This document shows, piece after piece, positions 41,932 to 50,701 of a DNA stretch of 64,000 nt. The stretch comes from Arthrobacter oryzae. GTDB lineage: Bacteria; Actinomycetota; Actinomycetes; Actinomycetales; Micrococcaceae. The stretch's first letter is position 1. The number at the start of each line of letters is the position of its first letter. A program made the position numbers and the translations under genes. Location of the stretch: assembly GCF_030718995.1 (NCBI RefSeq), contig NZ_CP132204.1, positions 2,852,001-2,916,000 of the forward strand, read 5' to 3'. Below the pieces are notes generated by a model that saw only the letters and a program-made list of their open reading frames with translations, searched no databases and was not told where the DNA came from.

Positions 41932-43133
41932 GGTTGCACGCTCTTCTGCAGTTGTTCCAAGTGCTCTCCCAAGGTGCCGGTGACCGCGGGGTACTGGACG
42001 GGCTCCGGGGTTGCGGGAGTGTTGGCGGACAGGAAGATGGTGGCGCTTACCGCGAGCACCGCGAATGCAGCCGCGACAGCCGCCAGCTTGCCGCGGTTGG
42101 CAGAGCGGAGGCGTTGGGCGACGCCGGTGCGCGGCGGACCGTTTTCGCCGGGCCGCAGCTCAGCTGTGGTGCGGCCACCGGACCTCGCTTCAGTTGTCCG
42201 CATGCTTTCCGGGACAACCAGGGGCGGGCGCGACGGCGGGGCAGGAAGAATGCGCGTGGGCTCGTCGGCCACGCTTCCGGGCGCTGACTCAGGTGAGACC
42301 AGGGCCTGCCGAAGGGCGGTCTCAAGATCTGCCGCCGTCGGTCGGTCCATCGGGTCCAGCGCTGTCATGGAGCGGATCAGGCTTGCCCACTCCGCTGGAA
42401 CGTCAGCGGGGATTTCCGGGGCGCGGTGCAGGCGCGCCACCGCCGATTCAATGGCGCTTCCCGGATATTCCACCGCTCCCTTGATGCACTCGAGCAGCAC
42501 AAGGCCCAGGGAATAGATGTCGCTGGCGGGACCCAGATCGGCTCCCCGCGCCTGTTCGGGACTCAGGTATGCGGCGGTGCCCACCATGGTCCCGGTGGCC
42601 GTCAGCCGTGTGCCGTCGATAATCCGGGCAATCCCGAAGTCTGTCAGTTTGGGGCGCAACGGTTCACCCGGGCGGACCTGAACCAGCAGGATGTTGGCTG
42701 GCTTGATGTCACGGTGGATGATGCCTAGATTGTGGACGTAGGCCAGGGCGTCGGCGACTCCGGCTCCGATCACCGCTACTTCATCCAGCGGGACTGTGCT
42801 GTGCCGGATCCTGCTGCGGAGATCCTGCCCCTCAATCAGTTCCATGGTGAGGAACGGCCGGGGCTCTTCGGGGACGCGCGAGTCGATTCCGGCGTCGAAT
42901 AAGGTCACCAGGCTGGGGTGGTTCAGGGTGGCGAGCAGTTGAATCTCAGCTTCCTGGCGCTTCAATTCATCCGCGTCAGCCGACTGCGGTGCAAAGAGCT
43001 TGAGGGCCACGTCGCGGCCCAGGTTCTCGTCCCTGGCCGTGTAGACCGATGCCATGCCGCCGCGTCCGATGACCTCGCCGAGACGGTATCGGCCGTCCAG
43101 GACCTCAGCCGTTTCATTGGGCGAACTCTCCAC
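41928..43133 (-). CDS. Membrane Ser/Thr protein kinase (Hanks type)
   Basis: A 401-residue kinase. Conserved features are the glycine loop IGRGGMAS (22-29), Lys45 (VALKLF), HRDIKPAN with Asp142, and DFG with Asp165. The juxtamembrane linker (275-345) is Pro/Arg-rich and may be phosphorylated. A single transmembrane helix lies at about 347-368, and the external part is only some 33 residues, with no PASTA repeats. It overlaps a lipoprotein gene by 4 bases, which probably supplies the missing external function. Targets are unknown. Confidence 0.94.
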   Translation of the reverse strand: MESSPNETAEVLDGRYRLGEVIGRGGMASVYTARDENLGRDVALKLFAPQSADADELKRQEAEIQLLATLNHPSLVTLFDAGIDSRVPEEPRPFLTMELIEGQDLRSRIRHSTVPLDEVAVIGAGVADALAYVHNLGIIHRDIKPANILLVQVRPGEPLRPKLTDFGIARIIDGTRLTATGTMVGTAAYLSPEQARGADLGPASDIYSLGLVLLECIKGAVEYPGSAIESAVARLHRAPEIPADVPAEWASLIRSMTALDPMDRPTAADLETALRQALVSPESAPGSVADEPTRILPAPPSRPPLVVPESMRTTEARSGGRTTAELRPGENGPPRTGVAQRLRSANRGKLAAVAAAFAVLAVSATIFLSANTPATPEPVQYPAVTGTLGEHLEQLQKSVQP

Positions 43134-43263
43134 GATGTCCCCATCCTTTTTAGCGTTCCCTCGGAACGCACTCTAAGAATAATACGGGGACGGGTATGCA
43201 TTTTCATAAGGATGCTTGTTAGTTGAGCCTCCTGGATCGGAAACTGGCGGTGGATGGAGGTGG

Positions 43264-43295
43264 GGCCGGGGAAGCCCTGAGCAGCTTCCCCGGCC
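43264..43295 (-). terminator. Terminator hairpin after the LAxTG repeat protein
   Basis: A 12-bp perfect stem (GGCCGGGGAAGC with GCTTCCCCGGCC) and an 8-base loop lie 20 bp after the stop codon. There is no T-run. Confidence 0.65.
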
Positions 43296-43315
43296 GGACT
43301 ATTCCGCAAGCGGGC

Positions 43316-44740
43316 CTAGGCCTTCTTGCGCCGTGCCAGCACCAGCATGATGATCATGCCACCGGCGAGGAGGAGAAGGGCTGCAGTCACCACCTCAAGG
43401 TTGGCCCCCGTGGCTGCGAGCATCGGTGACTTGCTGGCTGCCGAGGCATTGGCAGTCGTGGCAACCTGCGATGCGGCCGACGGGTTCAAGCCGTTTCCGG
43501 CAGCGGCAGCGCCCGGGACGGTGACAACGGGGAAGCTGACGCCCGGCATGGTTCCGTTGGCAGGACCACCAATGACTCCGGTTGCGGGTCCGCCGGTTGA
43601 GGGGACCTCAGTCGACGGTCCGCCGGTTGACGGGACGCCGGTCGTGGGGCCCCCGGTTGCGGGTCCGCCGGTCGTGGGGCCCCCGGTTGCGGGTCCGCCA
43701 ATACCCAGATCCACGCCGAGGTCGATTGCGGTGTCGGTTCCGGTGGTGGTGCCGGTGTCGCTTGAACCGCCGACGCCGAGGTCAACGCCGAGGTCGATTG
43801 CGGTGTCGGTTCCGGCATTCGTGCCGGTGTCAGCCGTACCCAGGTTGACGTCCACGAGAGCGGCGAGGTCGGTGGTGCCGGAATCAGCCGTACTCAGATT
43901 GACGTCGACAAGGGCGCCGAGATCGGCGGTAGGCGTGTTCGATCCTGCCGTCCCCGTGTCTGCTGCACCCAGATTGACGTCGACAAGGGCGCCGAGGTCG
44001 GTGGTGCCGGCATCCGCGGTGCCCAGGTTGACGTCGACGAGGGCGCCGAGGTCGGTGGTGCCGGCATCTGCCGTGCCCAGGTTGACGTCGACGACGGCGG
44101 CGAGGTCGCCGGTTGTGGTGTCCGACCCTGCCGGCCCCGTGTCTGCCGTGCCCAGGTTGACGTCGACGAGGGCGTCAACGTCGGTGGTCCCAGCGTCTGC
44201 CGTACCCAGGCCGAGGTCGACGACGGCGCCAAGGTTGGCAGTGGTCGTCTCCGACCCTGCCGTGCCCAGGCCGACGTCGACGAGGGCGCCGAGGTCGGTG
44301 GTGCCGGCATCAGCCGTACCCAGGTTGACGTCGACGAGGGCGCCGAGGTCGGCGGTGCCGGCATCAGCCGTGCCCAGGTTGACGTCGACGAGGGCGCCGA
44401 GGTCGGTGGTGCCGGCATCAGCCGTACCCAGGTTGACGTCGACGAGGGCGCCGAGGTCGGCGGTAGGCGTGTCCGATCCTGCCGTCCCCGGGTCTGCTGC
44501 ACCCAGGTTGACGTCGACGACGGCGGTGAGGTCAGTCGTGCTGTTTTCCGGCGTTGAGTCACCCAGTAGGCCCAACGACGAGTTCGCGGCTACAGCCGCA
44601 GAGACCGTGGCGGAAGTGCCGGATGTGAGACCATCCGACCCGCTTGTCGTATCCGCGGCGCTTGCAGCGGTGCAGCCGAAGGCTAAGAGTCCTCCGGCAA
44701 AGAGGGTGCTGAGCAGCCCTCTGCGCATGTTTGTATGCAT
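43316..44740 (-). CDS. Sortase-anchored (LAxTG) repeat surface protein
   Basis: A 474-residue wall protein. The signal peptide is MHTNMRRGLLSTLFAGGLLA and on, cleaved near ASA-ADT. About a dozen units of the form TTDLGALVDVNLGTADAG, 16-23 residues each, cover most of the protein, followed by GTDTAIDLGVDLG repeats and a Gly/Pro/Thr stretch (GGPATGGPTTG). The C-terminus has LAATG, a hydrophobic helix and RRKKA, a class E sortase sorting signal. ATG 44740 is chosen because AGGAGA lies 8 bases upstream. Asp/Asn-rich repeats suggest a fibre, perhaps Ca-binding, which is inference. No sortase gene is in this window. Confidence 0.88.
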   Translation of the reverse strand: MHTNMRRGLLSTLFAGGLLAFGCTAASAADTTSGSDGLTSGTSATVSAAVAANSSLGLLGDSTPENSTTDLTAVVDVNLGAADPGTAGSDTPTADLGALVDVNLGTADAGTTDLGALVDVNLGTADAGTADLGALVDVNLGTADAGTTDLGALVDVGLGTAGSETTTANLGAVVDLGLGTADAGTTDVDALVDVNLGTADTGPAGSDTTTGDLAAVVDVNLGTADAGTTDLGALVDVNLGTADAGTTDLGALVDVNLGAADTGTAGSNTPTADLGALVDVNLSTADSGTTDLAALVDVNLGTADTGTNAGTDTAIDLGVDLGVGGSSDTGTTTGTDTAIDLGVDLGIGGPATGGPTTGGPATGGPTTGVPSTGGPSTEVPSTGGPATGVIGGPANGTMPGVSFPVVTVPGAAAAGNGLNPSAASQVATTANASAASKSPMLAATGANLEVVTAALLLLAGGMIIMLVLARRKKA

Positions 44741-44824
44741 GGTGATATCTCCTGAAAGTTGTGGTGGGGCGCCCAAGGCAGCCCGGATGGCCGTTTCCCG
44801 CGCAGAAGCGCAGGCAAGGCCTAC

Positions 44825-45772
44825 CTAGTCAGGAGTTGAACCGGGGTCGAAAGACACCGGCGTAGGGGCGTTCTGCAGGGGGCCGCTGACGGGGAATACG
44901 CCGGTCAGCGGAACGTCAAGATAAAAAGTCGAAAGCCAAGCTGCGCCGCCGGCGCCCCCGCTTGAAGACTGGCCGCTCCCCGAACCGGAGCCCGGAACAG
45001 CAGGTATTTCGGCTGGGCCAGGGCTTCCTTCACGGGGGCCGGGTGACTCGACGCTTCCGGTCTCTGCCGGAACAGACCGCAGTGTGCCTGAGTCAGCGGC
45101 GGAGAATGGTGCCACCGCCATTGACGTGACGTAGGCGGCAGCGGGTCCGCCGGCACTCTCAGTGTCCGCACGAAGGGGCAATGCCGCGGCCGGTGTGTTG
45201 CTTGCTCCACCCGCGGCGTCCGGCACAGTGAGGACCGGCGCTGCGATGTTGTCCGGAAGCGAATCAACGCCATCCAGCAGGTCGCTGACCGGTTCCACGA
45301 CGGGCTCAAGAACGGGCAGGGTATCGCCTGCCGCTGGCAGGACTTCCTGGGCGATCCCGGCGACAATGCCGTCGGCTGCGTCGATCACCGGTGCCGTGAC
45401 GGCACTGATATTGCCGGTTGGGACGATCTGGTTCACCACCGGGACAGCTGCGATCACATGGTCCACAGCGCCGGTGAGGGGCTGGACAAGTCCGGCAGGT
45501 TCGGTGGAGCTCGGCTGGGCGGGCAGTACCGTGACTCCGGGCGGCGCTGCGACCGCAGTAGGGGATGAAGCGGCGGCGGCCAGGATGTCACCAACGGGGC
45601 TCGTTGCGGCTTCCGCGACCGAAGAAACTGAAGAGCTGACGCCGCCCACCAGTGAGCCAGGGTCCGATGCTGCATTGGCGCTGGCTGCAGGGGCTGACAG
45701 TGTCAGCCAAGCCGTGGCTGCTGCGCCCGCAAGGAGCACCGGGCGGAGCGCGCGCCAGGACAGACGTTCCAT
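44825..45772 (-). CDS. Secreted Val/Ala-rich protein with C-terminal FDPGSTPD
   Basis: A 315-residue exported protein with a signal peptide (core VLLAGAAATAWLTLSAPAAS, cleavage near ASANA). The mature chain is low-complexity and Val/Ala/Pro-rich (PLTGAVDHVIAAVPVV, PVLEPVVEPVSDLLDGVDS), then a Gly/Ser-rich linker, ending FDPGSTPD. It is a paralogue of the protein at 20417-21451, with the same order of parts and a GGGGGG ribosome binding site 8 bases before ATG 45772. It lies 84 bp upstream of the LAxTG protein on the same strand and may be co-transcribed with it. The function is unknown. Confidence 0.8.
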   Translation of the reverse strand: MERLSWRALRPVLLAGAAATAWLTLSAPAASANAASDPGSLVGGVSSSVSSVAEAATSPVGDILAAAASSPTAVAAPPGVTVLPAQPSSTEPAGLVQPLTGAVDHVIAAVPVVNQIVPTGNISAVTAPVIDAADGIVAGIAQEVLPAAGDTLPVLEPVVEPVSDLLDGVDSLPDNIAAPVLTVPDAAGGASNTPAAALPLRADTESAGGPAAAYVTSMAVAPFSAADSGTLRSVPAETGSVESPGPREGSPGPAEIPAVPGSGSGSGQSSSGGAGGAAWLSTFYLDVPLTGVFPVSGPLQNAPTPVSFDPGSTPD

Positions 45773-45876
45773 GCGCAACACCCCCCGGCTCCTCGAAAAT
45801 TCGACGATTGCCTACAGCCTAGGCACGGTCCTAGGCGGGAGTCCAGCATTTTCCGGGAAATAGCCCGGCGAATTGA

Positions 45877-46974
45877 CTATCTGGTTGCGGGCTTCGATTG
45901 CGCATGGTGGGCATCATTGGGGTAGCTCACGCCGAGCTGCGCACGGACACCGTCGAAGAGCCTCATGACATTCAGCGAGTCCTCAAGCGGCATGACCGTG
46001 CTTTCCGTGAGTCCCTGCTGGATGCACCTGGTCACCTCGCGGAGTTCGTACGCATAGCCGCGGCCCACCACGTCGAAGTGCTCCGTGCGTGGTTCCCCCA
46101 TGCCGATCCTGATCCGGATTTCCTTCGGATTGTTCACGGATCCGATGGTCTGCAGGTACCCCAGGCGCCCGGCCACCGTGGCTGCACGCGGGCCATAAGC
46201 CGTCAGCGACGACGTCAGCTGGGCCTGCGCACCGTGGTGGTATCCCAGCGTCAACGCATTCTGGGCGTCCACGCCGTCGTCGTTCACTGAGCCCGTGGCA
46301 CTGACGGTTTGCGGGAATCCCAAGGTGCCCAGTGCCCAGAGCAGCGGATAAACAGTCAGGTCCAGGAGGGCGCCGCCGCCGTCCTTGAGTGCCCACAGGC
46401 GGGCGCTGGGGGAGTAGACCGCCGGGAAGCCGAGGTCCGCCGTGACCCACTGGATCGCGCCGAGTTCGCCGGACGCCGCGATGTCGAAGGCGCGCTGCAT
46501 GCTGGGCAGGAACCTGCTCCACATGGCTTCCATCAGGAAAAGCTTCCGGGACCGTGCGAGGGCCACGAGCTCGGCGGCCTCCCGCGCGTTGATGGTCAAG
46601 GCCTTTTCGCAGAGCACGTGCTTGTCGGCACTAAGTGCCGCCAGCGCGACTTCATAGTGATGGGCGTGCGGAGTAGCCACGTAGATAACATCCACCGCCG
46701 GGTCCGCCAGCAGCCGCTGGTAGCCGATCCCGCTGTCACCTTCACCGTATGCCTTGGCAAAACCGTACTTGGCCGCGAACGCGTCCGCCGTCGCCTGGTT
46801 CCGGGAACTGACCGCGTAGAGTTCCGCATCGGCGAGGTGAACGAGGTCCTGCACCACGGACTGGGCAATGCCGCCGGTGGCCACCACTCCCCACCGCAGC
46901 GTACGTCCTGTAGCGGATCGGGGATCCTGGTCGGTCTGGCTGAACAGCCACGGCTTCGCGATGGGGGCACTCAT
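45877..46974 (-). CDS. Gfo/Idh/MocA-family oxidoreductase
   Basis: A 365-residue NAD(P)-dependent dehydrogenase. The Rossmann start is RWGVVATGGIAQSVVQDLVH, with AVSSRNQATADAFA, VIYVATPHAHHYEVALAAL and the catalytic EKA motif (HVLCEKALTIN). The C-terminal alpha/beta domain follows (AMWSRFLPSM, then GGALLDLTVYPL). It resembles the dihydrodiol dehydrogenase-like/D-xylose dehydrogenase branch. It stands alone, with a 32-bp repeat array beginning 22 bp upstream of its start. The sugar or diol substrate is unknown. Confidence 0.92.
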   Translation of the reverse strand: MSAPIAKPWLFSQTDQDPRSATGRTLRWGVVATGGIAQSVVQDLVHLADAELYAVSSRNQATADAFAAKYGFAKAYGEGDSGIGYQRLLADPAVDVIYVATPHAHHYEVALAALSADKHVLCEKALTINAREAAELVALARSRKLFLMEAMWSRFLPSMQRAFDIAASGELGAIQWVTADLGFPAVYSPSARLWALKDGGGALLDLTVYPLLWALGTLGFPQTVSATGSVNDDGVDAQNALTLGYHHGAQAQLTSSLTAYGPRAATVAGRLGYLQTIGSVNNPKEIRIRIGMGEPRTEHFDVVGRGYAYELREVTRCIQQGLTESTVMPLEDSLNVMRLFDGVRAQLGVSYPNDAHHAQSKPATR

Positions 46975-46995
46975 TGTGCCATCCTCTCATCCCGG

Positions 46996-47135
46996 CTGGG
47001 AGAGCGTCGGGGAAAAACCCGCAGGAACTGGGAGAGCGTCGGGGAAAAACCCGCAGGAGGTGGGAGAGCGTTGGGGAAAAACCCGCAGGAGGTGGGAGAG
47101 CGTTGGGGAAAAACCCGCAGGGGCTGAGAGAGCGT
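46996..47135. repeat. 32-bp tandem repeat array, locus 2
   Basis: Four units of exactly 32 bp start at 46996, 47028, 47060 and 47092, with a partial fifth at 47124. Each reads [CG]TGGGAGAGCGT[CT]G, then GGGAAAAACCCG, then CAGG. It belongs to the same family as locus 1 at 13377-13676, but with AAAAA in place of AAA in the hairpin loop. It lies between the oxidoreductase start and the ABC ATPase end. Confidence 0.9.
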
Positions 47136-47175
47136 TGCACGTCCCCTCAGCCCCTGCGCCTGGTCGGCCGGTCAG

Positions 47176-47883
47176 CTACGCGGTGGCTGCCGTTGCCACC
47201 CGCGTGCGGGCGGGCTCCTCGGTGAGGCGCCCCTGCTGGAGCCGGAAGCGGCGGTCCGTCTTGTTGGCGAGCTGGCGGTCGTGCGTGACCACCAGGATGG
47301 TGGTGTTGTGGTCGCGGCTCAGCGAGCTGAGGAGCTCGATGATGTGTTCACCGGTCTGCTCGTCAAGGTTGCCCGTGGGCTCGTCGGCGAGGATCAGCTT
47401 GGGCTCATTGGCCAGCGCACGGGCAATCGCCACACGCTGCTGCTCGCCGCCGGACAGTCGGTTGATGCGGCGCACGTGCTTCTCCGGATCCAACTGCACC
47501 TGCTCCAGCAGTTCCTTGGCGCGGGCAAGCCGTACGGCTTTGCGGACCCCGGCGAATTCCATCGGCAGCATCACGTTGTCCACGGCGGACAGGTTGGGAA
47601 TCAGGTTGAATTGCTGGAAGACGAAGCCGATGTCGCGGCGCCGGTACTCCGTCAGCTTGCCGTCCGGCATGCTCGCCAGGCTGACGCCATTGACGACGAC
47701 GTCTCCGCTGGTGGGCTTGTCCAGCGCACCCAGCAGGGACAACAGGGTGCTCTTGCCGCTGCCGCTCTTGCCCACGATGGAGGCGAGCGTTCCCTGTTCC
47801 AGTTCAAAGCTGACGTCGTTGACGGGTTTGATGGTGCGGTCGCCGGACTTGAAGGTGCGGACGAGGTTCTTGACTTCGATCAT
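47176..47883 (-). CDS. MacB/LolD-type ABC transporter ATP-binding protein
   Basis: A 235-residue ATPase. Walker A is GKSGSGKST (38-46), the signature is LSGGEQQRVAIARAL, and Walker B is KLILADEPTGNLDE, followed by the H-loop VVTHDR. DEPTGNLD is typical of the MacB/LolD/FtsE branch, which powers mechanotransmission or export of peptides and lipoproteins rather than import. The partner permease ends 2 bp upstream. Confidence 0.95.
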   Translation of the reverse strand: MIEVKNLVRTFKSGDRTIKPVNDVSFELEQGTLASIVGKSGSGKSTLLSLLGALDKPTSGDVVVNGVSLASMPDGKLTEYRRRDIGFVFQQFNLIPNLSAVDNVMLPMEFAGVRKAVRLARAKELLEQVQLDPEKHVRRINRLSGGEQQRVAIARALANEPKLILADEPTGNLDEQTGEHIIELLSSLSRDHNTTILVVTHDRQLANKTDRRFRLQQGRLTEEPARTRVATAATA

Positions 47884-47885
47884 GG

Positions 47886-49340
47886 CTACTCTCCTCGGAG
47901 GACTTCGATGGGACGGATGCGGGCTGTCAGGAGTGCCGGTACCAGCGCGCCGATGATGGCCACGCCGAACACTGCGGCGATGCCGGCGGCGATCACGCCG
48001 GGGGAGGCGCTCGCAGTGACGCTCGTCAGGAGCTGGGACGCTCCGCCGAACGGCCCGTTCTGGCCGCCGGGGAGACCAGCGCCGCCTCCCGGGAAGCCGG
48101 CCGCCCCGCCGGGCATGCCGCGCCCCGTGGTTGCCGCCGTCGTCGTACTGGTGTTGGAGCTGATCAGTGCGGAGGCGATGCCTCCGCTGGCGAAGGAGGC
48201 GACGGCGGCACCCGCCACGCTGCCGAGCGCCACCAGGACCAGCGCCTCTAGGACGAACTGGAGCCCGATGGTGCGGTTGGGGGCGCCGATCGCCTTGAGC
48301 ACTCCGATTTCACGACGGCGCTCGCGGACCAGCATCACCATGATCAGGAGAATGATCAGGCCTGCCGTGCCCAGCGCCGCAACGAAGGCGATGAACGAGA
48401 TGTTCTTGACGCTGTCCAGGGAGCTGACGGCGGTTTCGAGGTTCTGGCCCTGGGTGACGTCAGCATTGTCGGCGCCAAGTACGTCCTGGAGGGCGGTCTT
48501 CGTCGAATCGACGTTTTCCAGGGTATCCACCGTGACGATCATCGTGGACAGTTCGCCGGGCAGTTCCGCCAGCGTCTGGGCGGAAGGAAGCGTCACATAC
48601 AGGGCGTTGTTGCCGAACGTGGTGCCCGCGTCGAACAGGCCGGCAACCGTGTAGGTCTGGTCATTGATGGTGAACGTGGAGCCCACCGACAGGCCGTTCT
48701 TTTCGGCGAGCGTAGTGCCCAGGAGGGCATTGCTGGATTCCGCGGTGTAGTCGCCCAGGCCGGTGCCGTCGGTGATGTCCAGGGCCTTGCCCGTGCTGTC
48801 CACCTCGGCGCCGATTCCGGTGGCGGTGATCGGGAGACTGCGGACCGGCTGCGTGGCACCGGTGCTGCCGGTGGTTCCTTCTGCGGCCTGGTTGCGGCCG
48901 CCGAGCGTTCCGGCGTCGACGGCGGCGGTAAGGCTGGTGGTCAGCGTGGTGGTGGCCTGCCCGCCGGGTCCGCCCTGGCCCCCGCCGGGACCTGCCGTCT
49001 GGGTACCGGAGGCGGTTTGTGCAGCGGCTTCAGTCGCGTTCCGAAGCCGGAGCGCTTTGGTGCCGACGACGCCGGTCACGTTGGGTACAGCGGCCGCGGT
49101 TGCGGCCTGCTCGGCTGTGAGCGGCTCGCCGCCGCCTTCGAAGCCCTGGCCGCCCGCCGGATTGACAGTCAGGACGGTGCCCACGGATGCGTTCAGTTCG
49201 GTGACTTTGGCGGCAACCGCCTGGTTGGCCACCAGCATGGACAGGGCCAGGCCGATCGCCACGGCCAACACCGCCACCACGGCCCCGGTTCGGACCTTGT
49301 TTCTGAAGGCATTGCCTACACTTCGGGCGAGGACGCTCAC
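47886..49340 (-). CDS. FtsX-like ABC permease with Gly-rich inserts
   Basis: A 484-residue permease of the MacB/FtsX type. Helix 1 is at about 18-40, a large external MacB-like domain covers about 45-290, and three helices lie in the C-terminal half (FIAFVAALGTAGLIILLIMV, ALVLVALGSVAGAAVASFA, AAVFGVAIIGALVPALL). The coupling segment RRREIGVLKAIGAPNRTI is conserved. Two Gly/Pro-rich stretches are unusual: GPGGGQGGPGGQ in the external domain, and MPGGAAGFPGGGAGLPGG between helices 3 and 4. With the ATPase it forms a probable exporter of unknown substrate. Confidence 0.93.
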   Translation of the reverse strand: MSVLARSVGNAFRNKVRTGAVVAVLAVAIGLALSMLVANQAVAAKVTELNASVGTVLTVNPAGGQGFEGGGEPLTAEQAATAAAVPNVTGVVGTKALRLRNATEAAAQTASGTQTAGPGGGQGGPGGQATTTLTTSLTAAVDAGTLGGRNQAAEGTTGSTGATQPVRSLPITATGIGAEVDSTGKALDITDGTGLGDYTAESSNALLGTTLAEKNGLSVGSTFTINDQTYTVAGLFDAGTTFGNNALYVTLPSAQTLAELPGELSTMIVTVDTLENVDSTKTALQDVLGADNADVTQGQNLETAVSSLDSVKNISFIAFVAALGTAGLIILLIMVMLVRERRREIGVLKAIGAPNRTIGLQFVLEALVLVALGSVAGAAVASFASGGIASALISSNTSTTTAATTGRGMPGGAAGFPGGGAGLPGGQNGPFGGASQLLTSVTASASPGVIAAGIAAVFGVAIIGALVPALLTARIRPIEVLRGE

Positions 49341-49469
49341 GGTACTCCTAGGATCTCTGGCCGGACGGACTGACCGGCTGCTGATCCAACAGTGGTGCGC
49401 CCGGCTGTGCGGAGGACGGGCCGAAGCTATGTTTGCGCTGTGAAGGCGGGCGTCCCTGCGGGAACGCAG

Positions 49470-49505
49470 GAGCCCCGGCCCACCCTCTCGGGTGGGCCGG
49501 GGCTC
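49470..49505 (-). terminator. Terminator of the sugar ABC operon
   Basis: A 16-bp perfect stem (GAGCCCCGGCCCACCC) with a 4-base loop lies 46 bp after the chvE stop codon. It has no long T-run but is very stable. Confidence 0.75.
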
Positions 49506-49550
49506 TGTGCTGCAGTCGGAGGCGCCGCAGCGCTGACTACCGGAGATCGG

Positions 49551-50663
49551 CTACTTGGTGATCGGGCCGAGTACCGGATCGTCCACGTAGGCCGTCTTGA
49601 CGTTCTCCTTGGTCACGATGACCGGATCCAGCAGGTAGGCCGGGACGGTCTTGACCGTGTTGTTGTAGGACTTGTCATCGTTGATCTCAGGCGTCTTGCC
49701 GGCCTGGATGTCCTTGACCATGGTGATCGCGTGCTCGACGAGCTTGCGGGTGTCCTTGTTGATGGTGGAGTACTGCTCGCCGGCCATGATGGACTTGACG
49801 GACTCAACCTCGGAGTCCTGGCCGGTGATGACCGGAAGCGGCTTGCCGGCCGCCTTGACGGACGTCAGCACCGCACGTGCCAGGGTGTCGTTCGGGGAGA
49901 GGACGCCGTCCAGGGAAGCGGTGTTGTAGCTGCCGGTCAGCAGGGTGTCCGCCCGGCGCTGGGCGTTCTCAGCCTTCCAGCCCTGGGTCACAGCCTGTTC
50001 GAACGAGGTCTGGCCGGAGACAACCTTGAGCGTGCCGTCGTCGATCTTCGGCTTGAGGACGCTCATGGCGCCGTCGAAGAAGACCTTGGCGTTGGCGTCA
50101 TCCGGGGAACCGGCGAACAGTTCGATGTTGTACGGGCCGGAGGGCTTCTTGGCCTTCATGCCGTCCAGCAGGGCCTGGCCCTGGAGCTCGCCCACCTTGA
50201 AGTTGTCGTAGGCCACGTAGTAGTCCACGTTCTCGGTGTTCAGGAGCAGACGGTCGTAGGCGATGATGGTGGCGCCGGAGTCCTTGGCCTGCTTGAGCTG
50301 GGTACCCAGCTGGGCGCCATCGATGGCACCCACGATGATGACCTTTGCACCCTTGGTGACCATGGCGCTGATCTGGTTCTGCTGCTCGGAGACGCCGCCG
50401 TTGGCGAACTGCACGTCAGCCTTGAAACCGGCTCCGTTCAGGCCGTCGTTGAACAGCTTCTCGGCCAGCACCCAGTTTTCACTGGTCTTCTGGGGGAGCG
50501 CGACGCCGATCGAGGAGTTCTTGGGGAATGCCTCGCCGCCGCCCGTGCCACCACCTGTGGTGCCGGTTTCAGAGCGGCCGCAGGCTGTCAGCGCCAGTGC
50601 CGCAATAGCAGCGATTGCTGCTGCCTTTCCTGCTTTACCAATCATTTGCATTGCTTGGTTCAC
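49551..50663 (-). CDS. chvE: Sugar-binding lipoprotein of ABC transporter (ChvE-like)
   Basis: A 370-residue periplasmic-type binding protein tethered by a lipobox (ALTACGRS at about 24-31) after a signal peptide. SSIGVALPQKTSENWVLAEK, DGAQLGTQLKQAKDSGATII and VSPNDTLAR-like SPNDTLARAVL match ChvE/multiple-sugar-binding proteins for xylose, arabinose, glucose or galactose. It is the last gene of the operon after ATPase and permease, unlike chvE-gguAB, where it comes first. GTG 50663 or ATG 50651 could be the start. It works with the ROK-controlled genes upstream. Confidence 0.92.
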   Translation of the reverse strand: MNQAMQMIGKAGKAAAIAAIAALALTACGRSETGTTGGGTGGGEAFPKNSSIGVALPQKTSENWVLAEKLFNDGLNGAGFKADVQFANGGVSEQQNQISAMVTKGAKVIIVGAIDGAQLGTQLKQAKDSGATIIAYDRLLLNTENVDYYVAYDNFKVGELQGQALLDGMKAKKPSGPYNIELFAGSPDDANAKVFFDGAMSVLKPKIDDGTLKVVSGQTSFEQAVTQGWKAENAQRRADTLLTGSYNTASLDGVLSPNDTLARAVLTSVKAAGKPLPVITGQDSEVESVKSIMAGEQYSTINKDTRKLVEHAITMVKDIQAGKTPEINDDKSYNNTVKTVPAYLLDPVIVTKENVKTAYVDDPVLGPITK

Positions 50664-50701
50664 TTTCTATAGATGGTGTGCGGAGATTCGTGGGGAAGCG
50701 C

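Noticed and set aside
43326..44828. 500-residue frame antisense to the LAxTG protein
   Set aside because: Open only because the repeats lack stops in that frame; it has no signal peptide or ribosome binding site.
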